A DNA stretch of 64,000 nucleotides from Serinicoccus sediminis (GTDB lineage: Bacteria; Actinomycetota; Actinomycetes; Actinomycetales; Dermatophilaceae): contig NZ_SDVA01000009.1 in assembly GCF_004153545.1 (NCBI RefSeq), forward strand, positions 62,001-126,000, given 5' to 3'. The translations under genes and the position numbers were made by a program. Positions 17,723-27,758 of this stretch are shown one piece after another (position 1 is the first letter of the stretch; each line of letters begins with the position of its first letter). The notes below the pieces were generated by a model. That model was not told where the DNA came from. It did no database searches and saw nothing but the letters and a program-made list of their open reading frames with translations.

Positions 17723-18105
17723 CCACGACCCGACGCCCCACCCGCCAGCAGTCGGCGGTGATGGACGCCCTCGGCTCGACGCGGGACTTCACCAGCGCCC
17801 AGGACCTGCACGCCCAGCTGCGGGAGTCGGGCGAGAAGGTGGGCCTGGCGACCGTCTACCGCACCCTGTCGAGCCTGGCCGACGCCGGTGACGTCGACGT
17901 GCTGCGCACCGGCGAGGGGGAGGCGGTCTACCGCAAGTGCTCCACCGGGCACCACCACCACCTCGTCTGCCGCGCCTGCGGGCGCACCGTGGAGGTCGAG
18001 GGCCCCACCGTCGAGCGCTGGACCGACGCCGTCGCCGCCGAGCACGGCTTCAGCGACGTGGCGCACACGCTGGAGATCTTCGGCACCTGCGGCTCCTGCC
18101 ACTGA
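17719..18105 (+). CDS. zur: Zinc uptake regulator, Fur family
   Basis: 128 residues. Winged-helix N-terminus with V-G-L-A-T-V-Y-R-T-L recognition region, then G-H-H-H-H-L-V-C-R-A-C-G near residue 75 and F-G-T-C-G-S-C-H at the C-terminus, which supply the structural CxxC pairs and regulatory zinc site. Position in the znu operon and the His-rich signature favour Zur over Fur or MntR. It should repress the znuA promoter when zinc is plentiful, giving feedback over its own transcript. ATGA overlap with znuB. Confidence 0.93.
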   Translation: MTTTRRPTRQQSAVMDALGSTRDFTSAQDLHAQLRESGEKVGLATVYRTLSSLADAGDVDVLRTGEGEAVYRKCSTGHHHHLVCRACGRTVEVEGPTVERWTDAVAAEHGFSDVAHTLEIFGTCGSCH

Positions 18106-18133
18106 GGACAGCCCTGAGGCGGCGGACCGGCGG

Positions 18134-18916
18134 TCAGGCCGTCGGGGTGTCCACGGCGCCGCCGTAGCGGCGGTCGCGCGCGGCATACTGCTCGACCGCG
18201 CGCCACAGGTCGCGCCGGTCGTAGTCGGGCCACAGCACGTCCTGGAAGACCATCTCGGCGTAGGCGCTCTGCCACAGCAGGAAGTTGGACGTGCGCTGTT
18301 CCCCCGAGCTGCGGACGAAGAGGTCCACGTCGGGCACCTCGGGGTGGTAGAGGTAGCGCCCGATGGTGCGTTCGTCGACGCCGCGGGGCGACAGGCGACC
18401 GGCCTGGACGTCGTCGGCGATGCGCCGGACCGCGTCGCCGATCTCGGCCCGCCCGCCGTAGTTGACGCAGAAGTTGAGGGTGATGACGTCGTTGCCCTGC
18501 GTCTGCCGCTGCGCCGACTCGAGCTCGGAGATGACCGACCTCCACAGCCGGGGTCGGCGCCCGGACCAGACGACCCGCACCCCCCAGGAGTCCAGCTCCT
18601 CGCGGCGCCGGTGGATGACGGCGCGGTTGAAGCCCATGAGGAAGCGCACCTCGTCGGGGCTGCGCCGCCAGTTCTCGGTCGAGAAGGCGTAGGCGCTGAT
18701 GCACTGCACCCCGATCTCGATGCCGCCGGCGATGACGTCCAGCAGCGAGGCCTCCCCCGCCTCGTGCCCCTGCGTGCGCGTGAGGCCCCGCTGGTTGGCC
18801 CACCGGCCGTTGCCGTCCATGACGATGGCGACGTGCCGCGGGACGAGGTCGCGCGGCACCGGCGGCGGCGTCGCACCCGAGGGGTGGGCGAAGGGCTGCC
18901 GGGGTGGGGTGGTCAC
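18134..18916 (-). CDS. uppS: Isoprenyl diphosphate synthase (undecaprenyl type)
   Basis: Cis-prenyltransferase making the lipid carrier for cell-wall precursors. 260 residues with I-V-M-D-G-N-G-R-W (catalytic Asp at about 34), [10 protein letters not shown], and the C-terminal [15 protein letters not shown]. Chain length (decaprenyl in some actinobacteria) cannot be told from sequence. The GTG start follows the recO stop directly (TGAGTG). Confidence 0.95.
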   Translation of the reverse strand: MTTPPRQPFAHPSGATPPPVPRDLVPRHVAIVMDGNGRWANQRGLTRTQGHEAGEASLLDVIAGGIEIGVQCISAYAFSTENWRRSPDEVRFLMGFNRAVIHRRREELDSWGVRVVWSGRRPRLWRSVISELESAQRQTQGNDVITLNFCVNYGGRAEIGDAVRRIADDVQAGRLSPRGVDERTIGRYLYHPEVPDVDLFVRSSGEQRTSNFLLWQSAYAEMVFQDVLWPDYDRRDLWRAVEQYAARDRRYGGAVDTPTA

Positions 18917-19648
18917 TCAGGGGGTCCTCTCCAGGTGTCGCAGTGAGCGCACGCCACGCTCCAGGTGCCACTGCAGGTATGCCGCGACCAGCCCGCTCGC
19001 CTCGCCGCGGTGCCGGCTCTGGCTGCCGTCGGCGACCCCCCAGTCGCTGGTGAACAGCGCCGCCAGCAGCGCCATGGTCTCCGGTGCCGGTGCGGTCGAG
19101 CCGGGCGGACGGCATACCGGGCAGACCGAGCCTCCGGAGGGCACGTGGAACGCGCGGTGCGGCCCGGTCATGCCGCAGCGCGCGCAGTCGACGAAGCTCG
19201 CCCGCCAGCCGGCGATCGCCAGCGCCCGCAGCAGGTAGGAGTCGAGCACGAGCCGGGCGTCGTGGTCGCCGGCCGCGAGGGCGGCGAGCCCGCCGGCGAG
19301 CAGCCGGAAGTGCTGCAGCGCGGGCGTGCCCTCCTCGGTGAGCTGTTCGCAGGTCTCCAGCATGACGCTGGCCGCGGTCCAGGCCGGGTAGTCCCGGGCG
19401 ATCGCGTCGCCGTAGGGCGCCAGGCCGTCCGCCTGGGTGATGGTGTCGAGGCTGCGGCCCTCGTAGCACTGGACGTCGACGACCATGCCGGGCTCGAGCC
19501 GGGCGCCGAACTTGCTGGAGGTGCGCCGGATGCCCTTGGCCACGGCGCGGATCCGGCCACGCGTGCGCCCCAGCAGGATGACGATGCGGTCGGCCTCACC
19601 GAGCTTGTACGTCCGCAGCACGATGGCGGCGTCACGGTAGGTGGGCAT
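18917..19648 (-). CDS. recO: DNA repair protein RecO
   Basis: 243 residues. OB-fold N-terminus with A-I-V-L-R-T-Y-K-L-G-E-A-D-R-I-V and a central zinc-type motif C-A-R-C-G near residue 174 paired with C-P-V-C near 197. RecO loads RecA with RecR at gaps. Upstream on this strand, GACACT sits six bases before the ATG, the same unusual -10 as at znuA, and there is no Shine-Dalgarno sequence. Forms an operon with uppS and diverges from alkB. Confidence 0.94.
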   Translation of the reverse strand: MPTYRDAAIVLRTYKLGEADRIVILLGRTRGRIRAVAKGIRRTSSKFGARLEPGMVVDVQCYEGRSLDTITQADGLAPYGDAIARDYPAWTAASVMLETCEQLTEEGTPALQHFRLLAGGLAALAAGDHDARLVLDSYLLRALAIAGWRASFVDCARCGMTGPHRAFHVPSGGSVCPVCRPPGSTAPAPETMALLAALFTSDWGVADGSQSRHRGEASGLVAAYLQWHLERGVRSLRHLERTP

Positions 19649-19744
19649 ACGACCAGTGTCCCACCGCCGACGGCTGCGGGCCGGCATACCGCTCCGACGG
19701 GCGGGAGGCGTGCGCGAATCGCACAGGTGTTCTAGAGTGGCGCC

Positions 19745-20380
19745 ATGATGCTGCAGGGATCGCTGCTGGACCAGGTCGACGAGGTCGGCCTGCGCCCCCT
19801 GGCCGGCGGTGTGCGCCGCACCACTCTCGACCACGGCGCCTGGGTCGACGTGCGGCCGGGCTGGGTCACCGGGTCCGACGAGCTCTTCTCGCGGCTCGCG
19901 CTGGGCGGCCCGGCCGGGGTCGAGTGGCACGGCGAGGAGCGGCAGATGTGGGACCGGCAGGTCACCACGCCGCGGCTGCTGCGCTTCTACGGCGAGCGCG
20001 AACCGCTCCCGGACCCGGTGCTGAGCAGCGCCAGGGAGGAGCTGAGCCGCTGGTATGCCGCCGAGCTGGGCGAGCCGTTCGCGACCGCCGGGATGTGCCT
20101 CTACCGCGACGGGCGTGACAGCGTGGCGTGGCACGGGGACCGGATCGGCCGGAGCAAGGAGCACGACACGATGGTGGCCATCGTCTCGCTGGGCGCGCCC
20201 CGGGCACTGCTGCTGCGGCCCCGGGGCGGCGGCGAGAGCATCCGGCACGTGCTCGGCCACGGTGACCTGCTCGTCATGGGCGGGTCGTGCCAGCGCACAT
20301 GGGACCACTGCGTCCCCAAGACGTCCGCACCGGTCGGCCCGCGGATCAGCATCCAGTTCCGGCCGCGCGGGGTGCGCTGA
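19745..20380 (+). CDS. alkB: AlkB-type 2-oxoglutarate/Fe(II) dioxygenase
   Basis: 211 residues. Iron ligands are readable as V-A-W-H-G-D (His and Asp near 132-134) and T-W-D-H-C-V-P-K (His near 191); R-I-S-I-Q-F-R near 202 holds the arginines binding 2-oxoglutarate. W-D-R-Q and L-R-F-Y-G are nucleotide-recognition-lid features of the AlkB2/3-like group. Role: direct reversal of N-alkyl base damage. TAGAGT (19733-19738) lies six bases before the first ATG, so a leaderless mRNA is likely; a second ATG follows immediately. Confidence 0.9.
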   Translation: MMLQGSLLDQVDEVGLRPLAGGVRRTTLDHGAWVDVRPGWVTGSDELFSRLALGGPAGVEWHGEERQMWDRQVTTPRLLRFYGEREPLPDPVLSSAREELSRWYAAELGEPFATAGMCLYRDGRDSVAWHGDRIGRSKEHDTMVAIVSLGAPRALLLRPRGGGESIRHVLGHGDLLVMGGSCQRTWDHCVPKTSAPVGPRISIQFRPRGVR

Positions 20381-20396
20381 GCTCCCGCCCGAGGTC

Positions 20397-20486
20397 CTGA
20401 GCGCACGTCCGGTGCGGGCCGAGCACGCGTCCGGTGAGTGCTGAGCGCGCGTCCGGTGCGGGCTGGACGCGCGTCCGGTGCGCGGT
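20397..20486. repeat. Four imperfect 21-23 bp tandem repeats
   Basis: Units begin at 20397, 20420, 20441 and 20464 and share a core of the form GCGCGTCCGGTGCG. The cores are partly self-complementary (CGCAC/GTGCG), so each can fold into a small stem. The array fills the gap between the convergent alkB and dhaM genes and could serve as a bidirectional termination region. It has no coding sense. Confidence 0.8.
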
Positions 20487-22969
20487 CAGCCCTGGATGTG
20501 CAGGGTGAGGAGGTCACGCACGGCGGCGGCGTCCCGGGCGGTGACGGCGCTGGCCGCGAGGTCCTGCAGCTCGCGCAACGAGACCGCCCGCAGCCGGGCC
20601 TTGATCGTCGGGACGGCGCTCGGCGAGGCGCTCAGCTCGCGCACGCCCAGCCCGACGAGCAGCCCGGCGACCTCGGGGTCGCTGGCCAGCTCGCCGCAGA
20701 GGCTGACGACGACCCCCTCCGGGGCACGGTCGCAGATCAGGCGGATGAGCTGCAGCACGGAGGGGTCGAGCCCGTCGGACCACGTCGCCACGTTCGGGTT
20801 GCCGCGCTCGGCGGCGAGGGTGTACTGGCTGAGGTCGTTGCTGCCGATGGAGATGACGTCGAGACCCTGCGCCAGCCGGGCCAGCCGCACCGCGACGGCG
20901 GGCACCTCGACCATGATGCCGACCCCCAGCTGGTGCGGCGGCGCCGACAACCCGATGCGCCGGGCCGCCTCCTGCAGCCTCGCGCGCGCCCAGTCGACGT
21001 CGTCCAGTGAGGTGACCATGGGGAAGAGCACGTTGATCCGGTGGCTGCGGGCCACCCGGCACAGCGCCTCCAGCTGGTCGAGCAGCAGGGCCGGGTCCTG
21101 CCGGAAGGCGCGGATCCCGCGTACGCCGAGGAAGGGGTTGGCCTCCTCCTCGATGGGGATGAAGTCCAGCGGCTTGTCGCCGCCGACGTCCCAGGTACGG
21201 ATGGTCACGGCGTGCGGATCGAAGGCGTCCGCGATGGCGGAGTAGACCTCCACCTGCTGGTCGACGGTCGGGGCGCGGTGCCACTGGGCGAAGACCGCCT
21301 CCGTGCGCACCAGCCCGGAGCCCTCGGCACCCAGCCCGGCGCCGAGCCGGGCGACGGCCACGGAGGAGACGTTGGCCTTCACCGTGACCCGCACGCCGTC
21401 GCGGGTCACGACCGGCAGGTGGGTGTCGGCCAGGGCCTGCTGTCGCTCGGCGGCGCGCCGCTCCAGCATCTGGGAGAAGGCGGTCTGCACCTCCGGTGCC
21501 GGGTCGATCTCCAGCCGGCCGGCGCGGGCGTCGAAGGCGATGAGCGTGCCGGCCTCGACGTCGGCCCGGGCCCCGGCGCCGGTCAGCACCGGCACCCCGC
21601 GGGCCCGGGCGATGAGCACCCCGTGCCCGAGCGCGCCCCCGTGCCGGGTGACGACCCCCTGGATGGCACCCGCGTCGAGGGAGATCGCCAGGGCCGGGTC
21701 CAGCTCGTCGACGACGAGCACCCCCTCCCCCAGCGCCTCCGGCTCGGCGACCTCCAGCAGCACCCGCATGACCCGTTCGCCGACCGAGCGCACGTCCTGC
21801 GCCCGCTCCTGCAGGTAGGCGTCGGGCAACGCCTCGAAACGGGCGGCGATCTCGTGCACGGCCTGCTGCCAGGCGAGCGGCGCAGCCTCCCCCGCGGAGA
21901 TCCGCCGGCCGACGTCGCCGAGCAGCTCCGGGTCGCGCAGCAGGGCAGCGTGCGCCTCGAACACCTCCGCCTGCCCGTCGCCCAGGTGCCGGCGCGCCCG
22001 TGCGCACAGCTGGTCGAGGGCTTCCAGCGCCTGGCCGACCGCCCGGTCCAGCCGGTCCTGCTCCTCCTGCTCGGTGCCGGCCACCAGGTCGTCGGGCTCC
22101 GGGACCGTCTGGTCGAGCACGGCCGGGCCCATGGCGGCCTCGAGCCCCGACCCGGCGACACCGGGCTCCTCGCTCACCGAGGGGGCGGGCGCGGCGGCGT
22201 CGGCCAGGGGCTGGGCGGGGCCGGGCTCGTCGCCGAAGGCGGTGGCCGCGAGCCGCTCGATCTGCCCCAGCACCTCCTCGGCGCGCTCGCCCGACGCCTC
22301 GACCCGCAGCACGTGGCCCTGCCGGGCGCCGAGCGTCGCGACACCGGACAGGCTCAGCGCGTCCACCGGGCCGGTCCCGGTGGTCACGTTGCGGACACGG
22401 ACCCGGGTGTCGGGGGCAGCGGTGGCCGCCGTCGACACGAGCCGGGAGGCGGGCCGGGCGTGCAGGCCGTGCTCCCCGGTGACCGAGACCTCCACGGCGT
22501 CCCAGTCGCCGGGCTCGTCGACCTCCTCCGTCGGGGGCGCCGTCGCACCAGGAGCATCGCCCAGGTGGGAGGCCTTGGCGTCCAGCCCACGCCCGGCCTC
22601 GGTGGCGCACGTGGGCAGGTCGGCCCCGGTGCCGGCGGCCACGGTGGCGGCGATGAGTCCTTCGACGAGCGGTGCCGGGCTGATGACGACCCGGGCGGCG
22701 ACGTCGGGATCGACCATCTCCAGCGCCATCTCGGCGGACAGCACGGCACTGCCGAGGTCCACCAGGACCAGCACACCGGCGCCCCCGGACGCGTCGTCCG
22801 CCCGGCCGAGCGCCTCGGCGATGGCGACGGCGTCGGTCCCGGTCGTCTGCTCGTCGAGCCCGGCGGCGACCTCCAGGGCCGGTCCGTCGTCCGGGCTCAT
22901 CTCCGCCGCGAGGGCGACGGCGGCCTCCGCCAGGGCGCGGCTGTGCGAGACGACGACCAGCCCGATCAT
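20486..22969 (-). CDS. dhaM: Dihydroxyacetone kinase phosphotransfer protein DhaM with full Enzyme I
   Basis: 827 residues carrying a whole phosphorelay. Residues 1-135 are the EIIA-like DhaM domain with phospho-His in V-V-S-H-S (His 9). HPr follows, with G-L-H-A-R-P-A near 180. Then comes Enzyme I: phospho-His in G-G-A-L-G-H-G-V-L-I-A-R near 460, R-T-W-D-V-G-G-D-K-P-L-D, G-S-N-D-L-S-Q-Y-T, and the C-terminal active-site S-L-C-G-E-L near 765. E. coli DhaM has only a truncated Enzyme I and depends on PtsI/PtsH; here the PEP-binding half is complete, so the protein could draw phosphate directly from PEP. Ten bases separate it from dhaL. Confidence 0.93.
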   Translation of the reverse strand: MIGLVVVSHSRALAEAAVALAAEMSPDDGPALEVAAGLDEQTTGTDAVAIAEALGRADDASGGAGVLVLVDLGSAVLSAEMALEMVDPDVAARVVISPAPLVEGLIAATVAAGTGADLPTCATEAGRGLDAKASHLGDAPGATAPPTEEVDEPGDWDAVEVSVTGEHGLHARPASRLVSTAATAAPDTRVRVRNVTTGTGPVDALSLSGVATLGARQGHVLRVEASGERAEEVLGQIERLAATAFGDEPGPAQPLADAAAPAPSVSEEPGVAGSGLEAAMGPAVLDQTVPEPDDLVAGTEQEEQDRLDRAVGQALEALDQLCARARRHLGDGQAEVFEAHAALLRDPELLGDVGRRISAGEAAPLAWQQAVHEIAARFEALPDAYLQERAQDVRSVGERVMRVLLEVAEPEALGEGVLVVDELDPALAISLDAGAIQGVVTRHGGALGHGVLIARARGVPVLTGAGARADVEAGTLIAFDARAGRLEIDPAPEVQTAFSQMLERRAAERQQALADTHLPVVTRDGVRVTVKANVSSVAVARLGAGLGAEGSGLVRTEAVFAQWHRAPTVDQQVEVYSAIADAFDPHAVTIRTWDVGGDKPLDFIPIEEEANPFLGVRGIRAFRQDPALLLDQLEALCRVARSHRINVLFPMVTSLDDVDWARARLQEAARRIGLSAPPHQLGVGIMVEVPAVAVRLARLAQGLDVISIGSNDLSQYTLAAERGNPNVATWSDGLDPSVLQLIRLICDRAPEGVVVSLCGELASDPEVAGLLVGLGVRELSASPSAVPTIKARLRAVSLRELQDLAASAVTARDAAAVRDLLTLHIQG

Positions 22970-22979
22970 CACGCCCGGC

Positions 22980-23606
22980 TCACGCGAGGGTCTTCGCGGC
23001 GGCCTCGATGAGCAGGGTGGCGCTGGTGGCCCCGGGGTCCTGGTGCCCGGCGCTACGCTCCCCCAGGTATGACGCGCGGCCCTTCCGGGCGACCATCGGC
23101 TCGGTCGCGTCCCGGCCCTGGGCAGCAGCGTCGGCGGCGGCCTGCAGCGCCTCGGCGAGACCGGCCCCCGAGCCCGCGGCCGACTCGAAGGCCTCCAGCG
23201 CGGGTGAGAACGCGTCATACATCGTCTTGTCCCCGGCCTCGGCCTTGCCGCGCGCGACGATGCCCTCGACACCGGCCCGCAGCGCCTGCCCGAACTCGCG
23301 CGACCCGACGTCCTCGCTCGCGGCCAGCGGCCCGGCGAGGCGCAGGAAGAAGGTGCCGTAGAGCGGGCCCGACGCCCCGCCCACCGTGCTGACCAGCGTC
23401 ATACCGACCTTCTTCAGGTAGGCGTCGATGCTGGAGAAGTCCTCCTGGTCGGCGAGGGCCGCGCACGCGCTGAGGCCACGCCTCATGTTGCTGCCGTGGT
23501 CGGCGTCGCCGATCGCGCGGTCGAGCTCGGTCAGGTCGTCGGCGTGGGTCGTGATGCTCTCGGAGCACGCGGCGATCCAGGACTGGAATGCGGTGAGGTC
23601 AGCCAT
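22980..23606 (-). CDS. dhaL: Dihydroxyacetone kinase ADP-binding subunit
   Basis: 208 residues. E-L-D-R-A-I-G-D-A-D-H-G-S-N-M near residue 27 supplies the Asp ligands that hold Mg-ADP in PTS-type DhaL, and T-V-G-G-A-S-G-P-L-Y-G follows. DhaL receives phosphate from DhaM on its permanently bound ADP and passes it to dihydroxyacetone held by DhaK. Starts four bases after the dhaK stop, with GGGAGG overlapping the end of dhaK. Confidence 0.95.
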   Translation of the reverse strand: MADLTAFQSWIAACSESITTHADDLTELDRAIGDADHGSNMRRGLSACAALADQEDFSSIDAYLKKVGMTLVSTVGGASGPLYGTFFLRLAGPLAASEDVGSREFGQALRAGVEGIVARGKAEAGDKTMYDAFSPALEAFESAAGSGAGLAEALQAAADAAAQGRDATEPMVARKGRASYLGERSAGHQDPGATSATLLIEAAAKTLA

Positions 23607-23610
23607 GCGC

Positions 23611-24612
<1,002 letters not shown>

Positions 24613-24700
24613 GGTGCCCACTCTGCCACGGATGGGCCCGCTCGGGAATGCCTCCGTCCTGCCGGTCAGGGACGTCGCGTCCTCGCGACGCGAGGGTCGA

Positions 24701-24739
24701 GGACGGCTCAAGCCGCTCACGTGCGCGGCTGAGCCGTCC
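24701..24739. promoter_or_regulatory. Long inverted repeat between divergent dhaK and a PH-like gene
   Basis: Arms GGACGGCTCA (24701-24710) and TGAGCCGTCC (24730-24739) match perfectly, and an inner GCCGC/GCGGC pair extends the symmetry. A second smaller inverted repeat (CGTCGCG/CGCGACG) lies at about 24673-24690. Neither is followed by T runs. It lies about 90 bases upstream of dhaK, where a regulator of the dha operon would bind, but it could also be only a structural element. Confidence 0.5.
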
Positions 24740-24839
24740 GGGCCGGGCCTGTCGCCGGGATGGCCACGTCCGGGCTGCTGGGGAGCAGCCAAGCCGTCCT
24801 CGGCGGGCGCCCGTCCGTGGCCTGGGGCAGGATGCCGCC

Positions 24840-25358
24840 ATGAGCGGGGACGAGGCGCAGCCACCGGGGATGGCCGCGAGCAGGGGGCAGCGGCACGCAG
24901 AGACAGCCGAACCCACCGGGCAGGGACCCCAGGAGAGGGCCGGCCCGACCGAATGGCGCGCGGGCGGCCGCCGTGCCCGCCTCTGGGTGACGATCTGTCT
25001 GCTCGTGAGCGCGCTCCTTCTCTTCGTCCCCGTCCTGGAGGTGGCCAGGAACGGATGGAGCCTGTGGGTGCTGGCGAGACTCCTCGGGACTCTCTCCCCC
25101 CTGATGCTCGTGCTCGTCGTCGTCCTTCCCCGGACTCGGGGGACCGAGGACGGCCTGGAGCTACGGAGAGGTCTGACGCGGCCACTCGTCGTCCCCTGGT
25201 CCGAGGTGGCCGACCTGAGGGCCGAGGGCGGGCGGTGGGCGACGGTGGTCACCGTGCACCTCGACGACGGTCGGCGCTACCCGTTGCCCGGGGTCCAGAC
25301 CGAGCAGCTCGGCGAGGTGCAGGCGGCGCGAGCGTCTGTCACCGGGCAGGAGCGCTAG
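24840..25358 (+). CDS. Membrane protein with PH-like C-terminal domain
   Basis: 172 residues. A polar Gln/Glu-rich N-terminus of about 45 residues is followed by two hydrophobic segments (roughly 48-70 and 80-97) and then a soluble domain with [12 protein letters not shown] and [14 protein letters not shown], the pattern of bacterial PH-like domains. No function can be assigned. ATG at 24840 is used because the upstream frame is low-complexity Arg-rich sequence; CAGGAT lies six bases before it. Confidence 0.72.
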   Translation: MSGDEAQPPGMAASRGQRHAETAEPTGQGPQERAGPTEWRAGGRRARLWVTICLLVSALLLFVPVLEVARNGWSLWVLARLLGTLSPLMLVLVVVLPRTRGTEDGLELRRGLTRPLVVPWSEVADLRAEGGRWATVVTVHLDDGRRYPLPGVQTEQLGEVQAARASVTGQER

Positions 25359-25411
25359 GCCCGTCGGCCCCGGGTGCGCGCGGGGGTGCCGGGTCGGGCA
25401 GGGCGGCCGGC

Positions 25412-26332
25412 TCAGAAGCCCAGGCGGTCCAGGGCCTTGGGGTCGCGCTGCCAGTCCTTGGCCACCTTGACGTGCAGGTCGAGGTGCACCCGGTGACCGA
25501 GCAGCTCCTCGATGCCGCGCCGCGCCTCGGTGCCCACCTCGCGCAGCCGCGAGCCGCCGCGGCCGATGATGATGGCCTTCTGGCTGGAGCGCTCCACGAA
25601 GACGTTGACGCGCACGTCCGACAGGGGTGCGTCCTCGGGGCGGTCCTCCCGGGGGACGATCTCCTCCACCTGCACGGCCAGGCTGTGCGGCAGCTCGTCG
25701 CGCACCCCCTCCAGGGCCGCCTCGCGCACCAGCTCGGCGATCTGCACCAGCGTCGACTCGTCGGTGATCTGGTCGGCGGGGTAGAGCGGCGGGCTCTCCG
25801 GCAGGTAGGACGCCAAGAGCTCGGCGACCTCCTCCACCTGCTCACCGCCGGTGGCCGAGCAGGGGATGATCGCGTCCCAGTCGCCGAGCTGGTCGATGGC
25901 GACGAGGTGCTCGGCCAGCCGGTCGCGGCTCACGGCGTCCGACTTGGTCGCGATGGCCACCACCGGCACCTTGCGGACCCGGTGCAGGTCGCCCAGGTCG
26001 CGGGCGATGAAGGTGTCCCCGGGCCCCACCCGCTGGTCGCTGGGCAGGCAGAAGCCGATGACGTCCACCGAGAGCAGGGTCTCGCGCACGAGGTCGTTGA
26101 GCCGCTGGCCCAGCAGCGAACGGGGTCGGTGCAGCCCGGGGGTGTCGACGAGGATGAGCTGAGAGCGCTCCGTGGTGCGGATGCCCCGGATCGCGTGGCG
26201 GGTCGTCTGCGGCTTGGACGACGTGATCGCCACCTTGCTGCCGACGAGGGCGTTGGTCAGGGTCGACTTGCCCGCGTTGGGCCGCCCGACCAGGCTGACG
26301 AAACCGGCGCGGTAGGCCTGCTCATCGGACAC
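25412..26332 (-). CDS. era: GTPase Era
   Basis: Ribosome-assembly GTPase that binds the 3' end of 16S rRNA. 306 residues. G1 is G-R-P-N-A-G-K-S near 16, G3 is D-T-P-G near 63, the G4-equivalent is T-K-S-D near 128, and the KH domain carries I-I-I-G-R-G-G-S-R-L near 255. GTG start overlaps the last 11 bases of the upstream CorC-like gene, so translation is coupled. Confidence 0.97.
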   Translation of the reverse strand: MSDEQAYRAGFVSLVGRPNAGKSTLTNALVGSKVAITSSKPQTTRHAIRGIRTTERSQLILVDTPGLHRPRSLLGQRLNDLVRETLLSVDVIGFCLPSDQRVGPGDTFIARDLGDLHRVRKVPVVAIATKSDAVSRDRLAEHLVAIDQLGDWDAIIPCSATGGEQVEEVAELLASYLPESPPLYPADQITDESTLVQIAELVREAALEGVRDELPHSLAVQVEEIVPREDRPEDAPLSDVRVNVFVERSSQKAIIIGRGGSRLREVGTEARRGIEELLGHRVHLDLHVKVAKDWQRDPKALDRLGF

Positions 26333-27758
26333 TCGTGCTCACCTCGTCGTCGTGGGGGGCGCGCCGCTCGCCGCGTCGCGTGGGGGTGTCGGTATGCCGG
26401 TCCGCCACGGGGCTCGGCTCGTCGGGCCCGCGGTCCGCGCCGCCGTCCTCGCCACGGGCACCAGCGCGGTCCTCGTCCTCGGTGTCGTCAGGCTCGGGAG
26501 CGCGGCGCACGAGGACGGTGGCCACCCGTCGCCGACGGCCGGCCATCCGCTCGGCCGTGAGCTCCAGCCCGGCGACCTCGCCGACCGCTCCCTGGATGGG
26601 CACCATGCCGATCGCCGTGGACAGCAGTCCGCCGACGGAGTCGACGTCCTCGGTCTCGATCTCGACGTCGAACATCTCCGCCAGGTCGTCCACCGGCAGG
26701 TTCGCCGGCACCCGGGTGCGCACGGTGCCGTCGTCGAGCGTGACCTCCTCGACGTCGACGCTGTCCCGGTCGTACTCGTCGGTGATCTCGCCCACGATCT
26801 CCTCGACGATGTCCTCGATGGTGACGAGGCCGGCGGTGCCGCCGTACTCGTCGATGACGATGGCCACGTGCTGCCGGCCCTGCTGCATCTCCTTGAGCAG
26901 CTCGTCGACCCGCTTCATCTCGGGGATGCGCTGCACGGGCCGCATGACGTCGGTGACCGGGACGACCGCGGCCGCCTCGGCGCGGCTGTTGACCGCCCGC
27001 GCGACGTCCTTGAAGTAGAGCATGCCCAGCACGTCGTCGGTGTCCTCACCGACGACCGGCACCCGAGAGAACCCGGATCGCAGCAGCAGCGACATGGCCT
27101 GCCGGAGGACCTTCTCGGCCTTGATCGTCACCAGGTCCGGGCGCGGCACCATGACCTCGCGGGCCACGGTGTCGCCCAGCTCGAAGATGGAGTGGATCAT
27201 CTCCCGCTCGTCGTCCTCGATGACCGAGGACTCCCCGGCGAGGTCGACCAGCTCGCGCAGCTCGGTCTCGTTGGCGAACGGCCCCTCGGCATACCCGCGA
27301 CCCGGCGTGACGGCGTTGCCGAACAGGACGAGCAGCTTGGCGACCGGGCCGAGGAAGAGGCGCAGCAGCCGCACGACGGGTGCCGCCATGAGCGCGACCG
27401 CCTCGCTGTGCTGGCGACCCAGGGTCCGCGGCGAGACGCCGACCACGACGAAGGTCACGACCACCATGATGGCGATGGCGATGAGCGCGGTCTGCAGGTG
27501 CGAGTCGGTGAGGATGTCGACGGCCACGGTCACCATGACCGCCGTGGCCGCCTCCGCGGCGACCCGGACGAACGTGGCGACCGCGAGGTAGGGAGCCGCG
27601 TCGCCCGAGATGCGCAGCAGCGCCCGGGCGCCGGACCGACCCTCGTCGACGAGCTGCTCGGCCCGCCGGACGCTGACCCGCTGCAGCGCGGTCTCCCCGG
27701 CGGCCAGGAGGAAGGCGATGACGGTCGTCGCGACCGCGACGAGCACGAGGGTGGTCAC
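26322..27758 (-). CDS. CNNM/CBS-domain transporter-associated protein (HlyC/CorC family)
   Basis: 478 residues: an N-terminal CNNM/DUF21 membrane domain with four segments (to about residue 140), two CBS domains in E-V-M-V-P-R-P-D to [10 protein letters not shown], then the CorC_HlyC transporter-associated domain, then a charged disordered tail of about 70 residues. The family is linked to Mg/Co handling; the old hemolysin name is not supported by function. GTG start overlaps the ybeY stop (GTGA). Position between ybeY and era is conserved in actinobacteria. Confidence 0.92.
   Translation of the reverse strand: MTTLVLVAVATTVIAFLLAAGETALQRVSVRRAEQLVDEGRSGARALLRISGDAAPYLAVATFVRVAAEAATAVMVTVAVDILTDSHLQTALIAIAIMVVVTFVVVGVSPRTLGRQHSEAVALMAAPVVRLLRLFLGPVAKLLVLFGNAVTPGRGYAEGPFANETELRELVDLAGESSVIEDDEREMIHSIFELGDTVAREVMVPRPDLVTIKAEKVLRQAMSLLLRSGFSRVPVVGEDTDDVLGMLYFKDVARAVNSRAEAAAVVPVTDVMRPVQRIPEMKRVDELLKEMQQGRQHVAIVIDEYGGTAGLVTIEDIVEEIVGEITDEYDRDSVDVEEVTLDDGTVRTRVPANLPVDDLAEMFDVEIETEDVDSVGGLLSTAIGMVPIQGAVGEVAGLELTAERMAGRRRRVATVLVRRAPEPDDTEDEDRAGARGEDGGADRGPDEPSPVADRHTDTPTRRGERRAPHDDEVSTSVR

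Noticed and set aside
26322-27758. Hemolysin
   Set aside because: The CNNM-CBS-CorC layout indicates a metal-transport-related protein; the hemolysin label is historical.
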